Assembly (NCBI GenBank): GCA_025449515.1
Contig: JANWJI010000087.1
Coordinates: 1 to 11,305, forward strand
Direction of reading: 5' to 3'
From: Nitrososphaeraceae archaeon
GTDB lineage: Archaea; Thermoproteota; Nitrososphaeria; Nitrososphaerales; Nitrososphaeraceae
Length of the DNA stretch: 11,305 nt
Every line of letters begins with the position of its first letter. Positions within the stretch are counted from its first letter, which is position 1. The notes below the pieces were generated by a model. The model was not told where the DNA came from and made no database searches. It was given only the letters and a program-made list of their open reading frames with translations. Both the position numbers and the translations under genes were made by a program. This document shows positions 1 to 5,918 of this stretch, piece after piece.

Positions 1-405
1 ATGTTCTCAATGTACTGGAAGAATGGATAATGACTAATGGTAAGCCCAGTAAGATAATGCACGATAATGGAAAACAGTTTACATCCAAAATATTCAGACG
101 CTTTCTTGTCCACAACCAGATAAAGGATAGATAAACAAATACCAAATTCCTATCCACAGTTACAAGGAAAGATAGAAGCATATAACAAGATAGTAAAGAA
201 TGAATTTCTAGCAATAGAAGATATACCAAACATAGTTGATGGTAAACAAAGGTATGATGATATGTTTGTAAAAGCGTATAATGAAACTATAGAACATGGA
301 GGCATAAATGGTCTTACTCCATCAGAGATGTTTCTACAAAGATTAATTACATCCACCATACGTACAAAAGCTAAGCAGCAAAGTGTAACCCATGTAGGTA
401 ATTGA
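1..405 (+). pseudogene. DDE (rve-type) transposase, C-terminal half, frameshifted
   Basis: The right half of an integrase-core transposase, cut by the window start. Frame 3 (from base 3) reads into a catalytic-Asp block, HDNGKQFTSK (Asp codon 63-65), and stops at 132-134. Frame 1 resumes the protein at about 130 with YPQLQGKIEAYNKIVKNEF, which carries the third catalytic acid (the Glu of GKIE), and runs through YNETIEHGGINGLTPSEMF to TGA 403-405. This order, D-N-G then HPQxxGKxE then the xNxxRPHxGLxxxTPxE-like tail, is that of IS481/IS3-type transposases. The break coincides with a tandem GATA duplication at 126-133; removing one copy restores a single frame. The first DDE Asp and the helix-turn-helix would lie upstream of the window. 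No terminal inverted repeat could be identified downstream. The element is probably inactive. The family assignment is by motif only. Confidence 0.8.
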
Positions 406-603
406 TAATGTAACCTATCTGTGCAAGTACAACATCTAGGAAATAATCAAGGTACAGATACACATCTCTCCAAGGATGGCCACTTTACATTCATTTTCAT
501 ATTGTATCGTCAGGGGCGAATGAGGGCAATGAGTAAGGATAAATAAATGAACAATCGAACAAACAAACCAACTAACTGTTCCCTCCCGGTAAAGTATTCT
601 AGT

Positions 604-615
604 CTATAATAATAA
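604..615 (+). promoter_or_regulatory. TATA-like box for the 640-888 gene
   Basis: CTATAATAATAA lies about 30 bases upstream of the TTG at 640. This is the spacing expected for an archaeal TATA box feeding a leaderless or nearly leaderless transcript. It is AT-rich sequence in an AT-rich genome, so the call is tentative. Confidence 0.35.
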
Positions 616-639
616 CGAGAAAGTACGCTAATTACGGAT

Positions 640-888
640 TTGGATAAGATTGAGAATGATAGTTTAACAAAAGAAATAGAGTCATGGAAAAATGGCTTTG
701 CATTCGCTTTACGCTCAGAGGATAGAAAATTATTTATGGAAATGATAGAATACAGTGATAAATATACTGATGCAATAAATGCTAAAGGCGAGCCATTTAC
801 GACTGAATCGTTATTTATTGCATTAATACTAGAGCAACAGAAAATGATTAAAGAGTTGATCACTAAACTTTCAAAAAGAACTAGCTAA
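640..888 (+). CDS. small hypothetical protein, 82 aa
   Basis: I do not recognise a named family. The product is 82 residues, charged, with no signal peptide or membrane segment. It reads as coding: helical, rich in Lys/Glu, with a C-terminal amphipathic stretch LILEQQKMIKELITKLSK that could form a coiled coil or oligomerisation helix. The start is inferred as TTG at 640. The frame is open only from 616, after a TAA at 613-615, and has no ATG before residue 30. A TATA-like element sits about 30 bases upstream, consistent with leaderless translation, and there is no ribosome-binding site. The only competing frame is an antisense ORF with poor composition. It stands alone between a dead transposase and a 470-bp stretch without genes. 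The function is unknown and likely cytosolic. Confidence 0.6.
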   Translation: MDKIENDSLTKEIESWKNGFAFALRSEDRKLFMEMIEYSDKYTDAINAKGEPFTTESLFIALILEQQKMIKELITKLSKRTS

Positions 889-1358
889 CAACTTGTCATG
901 AAACGAGGTCAAGAATTATGGTCGCACCCCTTTAATAGTTAAAGATGATGATAATGATAAACATATCAAACCAAATTTGCAAATCATAGTAAAAAAATAG
1001 CAAGTTGGTTGATGGTGTGGCCCCAAAGCAATTTGTACGGATGAACACCTGTCATCAATTTTTGACAAATGTGCTACCGGGGTTTCCAGCCAACCTCATG
1101 CTGTGGAATGACAGTAGATTTAAGTATGGATTATAGGAATAAATGGTTATTCGAAATAAATTAATAACATCTTATGATCTCTATGTGAGATACATGATCT
1201 ATATAAAAAAAATGAAGACAATAAAGAAGTCTATCGGTACATTAGCTTCTAGTTATTGCTCGTAGAAGCTCGAGAATATCTATCTTCGATGAGTCTGTCA
1301 AGGGAATAGGTCTATACAGGTAAGCAAATATTTGTAACTATCAGGCTCCACTGATTTC
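889..1358. other. 470-bp stretch with no recognisable gene
   Basis: All six frames are broken by stops and none gives a protein I recognise. It holds a stem-loop at 1244-1270 and an A8 tract at 1205-1212 (T8 on the minus strand), both downstream of the minus-strand SDR pseudogene. A short minus-strand open frame ending near 917 has no coding character. Confidence 0.5.
1205..1270 (-). terminator. stem-loop plus T-run downstream of the SDR pseudogene
   Basis: Two perfect 8-bp arms, AGCTTCTA (1244-1251) and TAGAAGCT (1263-1270), enclose an 11-base loop. Read on the minus strand, the hairpin lies about 90 bases past the SDR stop and is followed after about 30 bases by T8 (complement of 1205-1212). 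Archaeal termination depends mainly on T-runs, so the T8 is the stronger part. The hairpin is too far from the T-run to be a classical intrinsic terminator. Confidence 0.3.
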
Positions 1359-2226
1359 TTATGCCAAGCCGAAATTCTCCATCATCCATTCTTTAAAATG
1401 TTTGTCAGACATATCCTTTCTAATATCCATTATTCTTTGGGCATCCTTGCCAACTACATATCTAAAGCTAGGGTCATCAGAAGTGACTGCCACTAACACC
1501 ACTTTTGCAACTTCTCCTGCAGCTGTTGCTTCTGTGGACATTCTTTCAAAAGCTTTTGATACAGTCTGAATCAATTGTGAGTAAGGCGAGTTAGAGTTGT
1601 TCATCTGTTCGGCACTTTAGCAATTTTCAAATTAGCCCAAAAATTAGATCTTACAGCGCAAGGCTCAATCAATACTATCTTTATCCCAAACTGTTCCAAT
1701 TCATATTGTAATGATTCAGATACTCCCTCCAAGCCAAATTTTGTGCCGTGATAAATTGTATCAAGAGGAACGGCAATTCTGCCTCCATTAGATACAATAT
1801 TTACTACTCTTCCACTCCTTTGCGTTCTCATCGTAGGCAATACCGCCTTGATAACTCTAATTGTCCCAAAAAATTAGTCTCAAACTTCGCCTTCATTTCA
1901 TCAATAGATGTCTCCTCTAATGGGCCTACTAATGCATACCCGGCATTATTTACTAAAATATCAATTTTCTGTCTTTCTGATATATTGTATCGATTGCATT
2001 ATGAACAGATGTGTCATCGTTGACATCGAGCCTAATAATTCGTAGGGACAGATCATCATCGCTTGAATTTTCTCTGATTGATTTGTCAGTTTTCTTGTAT
2101 TTTGTCAGTATTACGCATTGTAGCGTATGTGTAAAACCCATTTCTGGCAAGAATTTTCGATGTTTCAAGGCCGATACCACTCGAACAACCGGTTACTATT
2201 GCGACTTTTTTCTCTTCCACATACAT
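1359..2226 (-). pseudogene. short-chain dehydrogenase/reductase (SDR), four frameshifts
   Basis: A classical SDR of about 288 residues whose pieces lie in order but in different frames. Block 1, from ATG 2226, gives VAIVTGCSSGIGLETSKILA, the TGxxxGIG nucleotide-binding motif, and stops at 2086. Block 2 (to 1953) gives RIIRLDVNDDTSV, with the Asp that contacts adenine. Block 3, from about 1962, gives ILVNNAGYALVGPLEE, with the structural NNAG motif. Block 4 (1601-1840) gives GRVVNIVSNGG and the catalytic YHGTK (YxxxK). Block 5 (1359-1604) is the C-terminus, ending MENFGLA. Breaks fall near 2095, 1965, 1870 (an A6 tract at 1868-1873 on the plus strand, apparently one base short) and 1603. The enzyme would have been a cytosolic NAD(P)-dependent oxidoreductase; the substrate cannot be told. 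Four lesions in 870 bp, beside long intact genes, suggest real decay, although indel error in homopolymers could contribute. Confidence 0.85.
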
Positions 2227-2237
2227 ACAGCCTATAC

Positions 2238-2265
2238 TATATAAAATGGCAAGATTATAAATTTA
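2238..2265 (-). promoter_or_regulatory. TATA-like elements upstream of the SDR pseudogene
   Basis: On the minus strand, TTTATAAT (about 2256-2263) and TTTTATATA (2238-2246) precede the ATG at 2226. The distal one is at the spacing expected for a very short leader. The proximal one would start transcription inside the first codons, near an in-frame GTG at 2220. Sequence inspection alone cannot choose between them. Confidence 0.25.
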
Positions 2266-2534
2266 CATTTCAAGTATCACAGACCTCATTTCAAACATAA
2301 GGATAGTTCTGAAATTCGTCTATTCTACACTTGCGATAACCTATTCTTATGTACAATAGATCATAGTCGCAAAATTATATTCTATATTACCAATTGTAAG
2401 ATACTAGATATCCTATAATACTAGACAAAAATTACAGTATCTCTAGGTTATGTCAAATCGTGTTTACGTTACTTCCAAAGTCTAAAGTATGTTAAAATTT
2501 AGTAACGCTTTTCTTATCTTGTTTGTATAATAAA
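2266..2534. other. AT-rich intergenic stretch, nothing recognised
   Basis: About 270 bases between the LLM oxidoreductase stop and the SDR upstream region. It has no open frame of note, no strong inverted repeat and no T-run directly after the LLM stop. I see no RNA gene in it. Confidence 0.4.
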
Positions 2535-3497
2535 TCAGGGGATGTTCTTCATTATTTTATCTGCAAACAATTCTAGTTGTTCAAGTTCTCTAGATGGATC
2601 TAGATCGACTATGAAATACTCAATTCCGGCATTTTCAAACGATTCCATTTCTCTCAAGACCTCTTCTTGAGTTCCATAAATAACGAATTCTCTTATCTGT
2701 TCATTAGGCATTCCCTTAAACAGCTCATTTACGCTTTTGTTTAGTACTTCCTTATCATTATCAATTAGCACAATGCCCAATTTAGTTTTCAGAATTGAAT
2801 CGTAGTCCCTACCAACATTCTTACAATGTTCCTTTAATATACTCAATTTTCTTTTTATTGTCTCGATAGAGCCAAACAGGTTGCACGCGTCTGCGTACTT
2901 TGCTACGATTCTTAATGTATTACGTTCTCCACCTCCACCTACCATAATAGGAGGGTGAGGCTTCTGTATTGGTTTAGGGTTACAGTAAGCATCCTTTATC
3001 TGGTAGTATTTACCATTGAAGGTAGCGGTAGACTTGGTCCACATTTTAAGTATAATTTGAATGACTTCTTCAAGTCTCAATAGCCTCTCTTTTGTCGGAG
3101 GAAAGGGAATTCCGTATGCGAAGGATTCCTCCTGATTCCATGCTGCTCCTATTCCCATAAACAATCTGCCTTTACTAAGGACATCCAAAGTCGCACTAAT
3201 CTTTGCCAAGATTGCTGGATGTCTATATACAATCCCTGTCACTAACGTTCCAAGTTTTATTTTTGTAGTCATTCCTGCAAGGGCAGAGATAGTTGTCCAA
3301 CTTTCAAGCATAGGTTCATCCGGACTTCCAACAAACTTTATCTGATGAAAATGGTCCATTACCCAAAAGGAATCAAAGCCAGTATTCTCTGCTATCAAGA
3401 TGAGATCTTTTAGAGAACCTACTATCTGGGACGTATCTTCATTCTTATAATCGAAACTAAAATTAGGATGCTGTAAACCGAATTTCATTTTAAGCAT
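2535..3497 (-). CDS. LLM class flavin/F420-dependent oxidoreductase
   Basis: A 320-residue luciferase-like monooxygenase family protein, full length for the F420-dependent branch. It is a TIM-barrel enzyme expected to bind reduced F420 or FMN and transfer hydride to an organic substrate in the cytosol; the substrate is unknown. Visible family landmarks are the N-terminal strand KFGLQHPNF, WVMDHFHQI (about 45-53), LGTLVTGIVYRHPAILAK (about 82-99), GIGAAWNQEESFAYGIPFPP (about 115-134) and KPHPPIMVGGGGERNTLRI (about 179-197), followed by the helical C-terminus. Two starts are possible: ATG 3497 and ATG 3488 (MKFGLQ). The first is 23 bases below the centre of a TATA-like GTTATATC, which suits a leaderless message; the second fits the homology boundary better. 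It is transcribed in the same direction as the FMN reductase remnant and the disulfide reductase upstream, but 600 bp away, so it is probably a single-gene unit. Confidence 0.9.
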   Translation of the reverse strand: MLKMKFGLQHPNFSFDYKNEDTSQIVGSLKDLILIAENTGFDSFWVMDHFHQIKFVGSPDEPMLESWTTISALAGMTTKIKLGTLVTGIVYRHPAILAKISATLDVLSKGRLFMGIGAAWNQEESFAYGIPFPPTKERLLRLEEVIQIILKMWTKSTATFNGKYYQIKDAYCNPKPIQKPHPPIMVGGGGERNTLRIVAKYADACNLFGSIETIKRKLSILKEHCKNVGRDYDSILKTKLGIVLIDNDKEVLNKSVNELFKGMPNEQIREFVIYGTQEEVLREMESFENAGIEYFIVDLDPSRELEQLELFADKIMKNIP

Positions 3498-3503
3498 ATC
3501 TAA

Positions 3504-3524
3504 ATATCTTTATCTGAGATATAA
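3504..3524 (-). promoter_or_regulatory. TATA-like box overlapped by an inverted repeat, LLM gene
   Basis: On the minus strand, GTTATATC (about 3517-3524) is centred some 23 bases before ATG 3497. A short inverted repeat, ATATCT (3504-3509) and AGATAT (3517-3522) with a 7-base spacer, covers the region between the TATA box and the start. This is where an archaeal repressor could act. Six-base AT-rich arms can arise by chance. Confidence 0.35.
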
Positions 3525-3631
3525 CTCTATGGCTCTAGACATCCAAAAGATCTATACTATAACAGAATATATAGACAATCATGGAATTCAATCAATCTTT
3601 AATTGCTAAAGTCTAGTTTAGTTTCATCGGT

Positions 3632-3877
3632 TTAAGAAATAAGTGCTTTAAAATTTGTGTTCTCATCAATTGGATATCAGCTTTCATCAATCTTGTAGTA
3701 GTAATTTGGCTATTTTCTCAGGTTCATTGATTGTATATGCATTAAGGTAAGACAAATCTGACATAGATTATAACGAGACCCAGCATTGTATGGGATGGCC
3801 ACAAATACGTGCATGATAGTACTTGGCTTACCATCAAAAGGATTACCTCAGGATGATCGGGTAGCCCAGTCAATCAC
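3632..3877 (-). pseudogene. NAD(P)H-dependent FMN reductase, C-terminal remnant
   Basis: A strongly eroded C-terminal half of a flavodoxin-fold NADPH-dependent FMN reductase (ChrR/YieF-like family). Three frames carry consecutive pieces. From 3877: VIDWATRSS, then an in-frame TGA, then GNPFDGKPSTIM and AGSRYNLCQICLTL. The next frame gives LNAYTINEPEKIAKLLLQD and stops at 3687. The first frame again gives KIDES, then TGA, then YPIDENTNFKALIS, stopping at 3632. This matches the family order: LDWxSR..NPFxGKP.xIM, then GxRAQYHLRQxLxFLN..xxNKPE, then K.DExGxLIDExT. The N-terminal half, with the FMN-phosphate loop, is not recognisable in 3878-4151. Intact members reduce FMN or quinones in the cytosol; this copy cannot make such a protein. 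The call rests on motif recall, not on a search. Confidence 0.65.
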
Positions 3878-4151
3878 TTCGGTTTCAGTCTGACAAATTT
3901 ACCTATCGTTTTGTCTATATACCTTCAATAATAAATTAATTACAACATTAGTATTTTTTAATATCATCCTTTCTAATAGTCAAACCTATCTTCATCTGTT
4001 TAGTTGTCATTGCACCATCGGTTGCCTACAGACAGACAGATGCTTTTTGTTCGAGCGGCAAGAATGCAAAAATTGTTCATATTTGACTATCATTAATCAC
4101 ATCCAATGATCCAAGGATATACTGTCAGATCAGCCTTAGAACTGATTCTAG
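3878..4151. other. degenerate stretch, no gene recognised
   Basis: This lies between the FMN reductase remnant and the disulfide reductase stop. Short minus-strand open pieces occur, for example a 20-codon ATG frame reading MTTKQMKIGLTIRKDDIKKY, but none is recognisable. A CAGA triplet repeat lies near 4027-4038. It may contain the eroded N-terminal half of the FMN reductase, which I could not identify. Confidence 0.4.
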
Positions 4152-5555
4152 CTATAACATATAGTTAATATCAGAAGAACTTGTCGGATATGCAAAAATA
4201 GCCTGTTTGAGATCACTAGCTTTGAGTCCCAATCGAATTGCTAGTGCAAATATATTGATAATCTCCTCCGCGTGCGGACCCAAAATGTGGGCACCTAAGA
4301 TATAGTCGGTATCCTCTTCAATTAATACTTTGTATCCTGAACAATTTTCAGCAACACGTTTGGAAGAATACCAAGTAGATGTATTTGCCTTATTAGTTTT
4401 AAAATGCAAATTCTGTTCTCTTGCTGACTCTTCTTGTAATCCAACGGAAGCTAGTGGTGGAATGGTAAATACTACGCTTGGAACGCCTTTATAGTTAGAT
4501 TTGATTTGATTACCTTTTAACAAATTCGTGGCGACAATTTTCCCTTCGTATGTAGCAATAGGAGTCAACGGTAGTCCTTCACTTGCAGATGCATCACCAG
4601 CTGAATAGACCGCAGGATTTGACTGGCTCTGAAGGTACTCGTTGACTTTTACTCCTTTGTTTTTATCGTGTTCTACACCAGCTATTGCTAGATCGAGGTC
4701 GTCAATTTCCGGAACTCTACCGGCTCCATGAACAACTATGTCTGCATCAATGTTATACTTCTCGTTAGTGCTAGAGGCGCGCACTATAAATCCAGTAGAG
4801 TGGTTATTTTTAAAAGATTCTATTGCATCAATCTTCGTTTGTAAAAGAACCTCAATGCCCAATTCTCGAGTTCTTTGCAATAATATATCGACAAGGTACG
4901 GATCAAAGTTCTTCAAAGGTCTAGTACCACGATGTAAAATCGTTGCCCTTGCACCAGCTCGTGCTGCTATATGGGCAAACTCAAATGAAATATATCCACC
5001 TCCAACAAAAACTATTTTAGACGGCATCTCGTCGAGCTCCAAAAACTGATCGCTTTTTATTAGATTGTCTTCACCAGGAATATTCAACTTCATTGGCTGT
5101 GCTCCTGATGCTATCAATATATGATGTCCGTTAAGTGTATTAGTATCGCCCACTTTGACAGTTCTTTGACCAGTAAACCTTGCCCTACCGTGAAATGCAA
5201 CAATCCCAGATTTGGAGAATTGCTCTTCTCTCTGTTTTGGGATCGGTTCCGTGAAAGTTCGCTTAAAGCTCATCAAATGAGGCCATTGTATAGCTGATCT
5301 ATTTGAGTCGATAACACCCTTGCTTTCCATTCTTTTATGCCAATCTATTACTTCGGCAGCCCCTACAAGCACCTTCTTTGGATCACATCCGCGAAGAGCA
5401 CACGTGCCGCCAAAAGGCCTAGAATCGATTACAGCAACACCCCATCCAGCAGAATGACATTTCGATGCCACTGTTGAAGCTGCCGTCCCAGTACCGATTA
5501 CTATAAGATCAAAAGTCTTTGTATTTGACATAAGCACAGTTAGTCTATAATACAT
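4152..5555 (-). CDS. class I flavoprotein disulfide reductase (glutathione/mercuric reductase-like)
   Basis: A 467-residue FAD- and NAD(P)H-dependent oxidoreductase, full length for the family and cytosolic. In order: an FAD-binding Rossmann motif GTGTAA (21-26); the redox-active disulfide in GGTCALRGCDPKK (C52 and C57, CX4C); an NAD(P)-binding motif GGGYIS (185-190); the second FAD contact YSAGDAS (317-323); and a dimerisation domain (about 355-467). R209 and R212 follow the second Rossmann strand and suggest NADPH preference (inference). The C-terminal catalytic His-Glu pair of glutathione reductase (HPTxxE) is replaced by AYPTSSSD (455-462). MerA and lipoamide dehydrogenase therefore do not fit, and the physiological substrate is open. 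Two starts are possible: ATG 5555 and ATG 5531 (residue 9). Homology favours 5531; a TATA-like TTATTTTAT (5572-5580) fits either. It is divergent from the response-regulator fusion. Confidence 0.9.
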   Translation of the reverse strand: MYYRLTVLMSNTKTFDLIVIGTGTAASTVASKCHSAGWGVAVIDSRPFGGTCALRGCDPKKVLVGAAEVIDWHKRMESKGVIDSNRSAIQWPHLMSFKRTFTEPIPKQREEQFSKSGIVAFHGRARFTGQRTVKVGDTNTLNGHHILIASGAQPMKLNIPGEDNLIKSDQFLELDEMPSKIVFVGGGYISFEFAHIAARAGARATILHRGTRPLKNFDPYLVDILLQRTRELGIEVLLQTKIDAIESFKNNHSTGFIVRASSTNEKYNIDADIVVHGAGRVPEIDDLDLAIAGVEHDKNKGVKVNEYLQSQSNPAVYSAGDASASEGLPLTPIATYEGKIVATNLLKGNQIKSNYKGVPSVVFTIPPLASVGLQEESAREQNLHFKTNKANTSTWYSSKRVAENCSGYKVLIEEDTDYILGAHILGPHAEEIINIFALAIRLGLKASDLKQAIFAYPTSSSDINYML

Positions 5556-5681
5556 AAAGTTGTTTTTGTTCTTATTTTATCATGTTGAAATTTTCTCTTT
5601 AGTCATACATCTATGTTGACAGCTCGAACAAATTGCTAAAACGATGCTATCAGAATTTTATTGATTACTAGAAAAACCAAA

Positions 5682-5697
5682 TTAGTATATTTAGTAT
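5682..5697 (+). repeat. direct repeat of half-site TTAGTAT
   Basis: TTAGTAT occurs at 5682-5688 and 5691-5697, separated by AT. The 2-bp spacing equals that of the palindrome at 5859-5874, which uses the same half-site. It may be a second, lower-affinity binding site for the same regulator, or chance in AT-rich DNA. Confidence 0.4.
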
Positions 5698-5858
5698 TCT
5701 TGCATCGCAACTCAAGTGCTATTACGTATTTATTATTATAGCTAGAGACGCAATAAATGAATTACGCCCTTGCCCCTTCCAGCGCGACATAATTTTTTCG
5801 TATCTTGGTTTCGCTATCTGGCATTCGAAGAGAATGTAACCATAATACACGATGAGAA

Positions 5859-5874
5859 TTAGTATCGATACTAA
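5859..5874. promoter_or_regulatory. perfect 16-bp palindrome, candidate operator
   Basis: TTAGTATCGATACTAA is identical on both strands. It ends 16 bases before the TATA-like element and 44 bases before the ATG of the response-regulator fusion. This is a position at which archaeal regulators can block or recruit TFB/TBP. No known binding motif is recognised. The fusion itself has no DNA-binding domain, so the regulator would be encoded elsewhere. Confidence 0.5.
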
Positions 5875-5888
5875 AGTACATTAACTAA

Positions 5889-5898
5889 CCATAAATAA
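5889..5898 (+). promoter_or_regulatory. TATA-like box for the response-regulator fusion
   Basis: CCATAAATAA is centred about 25 bases upstream of ATG 5919, the distance expected if transcription starts at or next to the ATG. No Shine-Dalgarno sequence is needed or clearly present. Confidence 0.45.
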
Positions 5899-5918
5899 AA
5901 AGGAAAGAGCTGATAAAA

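Larger units (their letters stand above)
5556..5918. promoter_or_regulatory. 363-bp divergent intergenic region between two flavoprotein genes
   Basis: It has no open frame of note. It holds a minus-strand TATA-like element near 5572-5580 for the disulfide reductase, a plus-strand TATA-like element near 5889-5898 for the fusion, a direct repeat of TTAGTAT at 5682-5697 and a perfect palindrome made from the same half-site at 5859-5874. The layout suggests shared control of the two diverging redox genes (inference). Confidence 0.5.

Noticed and set aside
150..359. Minus-strand frame over the transposase
   Set aside because: The plus strand carries the conserved GKIE block here.
510..863. Minus-strand 117-codon frame opposite the small hypothetical gene
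   Set aside because: It is Ser/Ile/Leu-rich antisense composition. The plus-strand frame has the charged composition of a soluble protein and a TATA-like box at the right distance.
1176..1192. Short hairpin ATCTC-TATGT-GAGAT
   Set aside because: Five-base arms in AT-rich DNA are expected by chance.
1748..2244. Two plus-strand frames over the SDR region
   Set aside because: The minus strand carries the full ordered SDR motif set.
4027..4038. CAGA short tandem repeat
   Set aside because: There are only three units, with no context that gives it a role.
4090..4150. Minus-strand piece reading ISSKADLTVYPWIIG, reminiscent of a glutathione S-transferase C-terminal domain
   Set aside because: The piece is too short, and no other motif of that family was found around it.
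4738..5049. Plus-strand open frame inside the disulfide reductase gene
   Set aside because: It lies entirely within an intact, motif-rich gene on the other strand.
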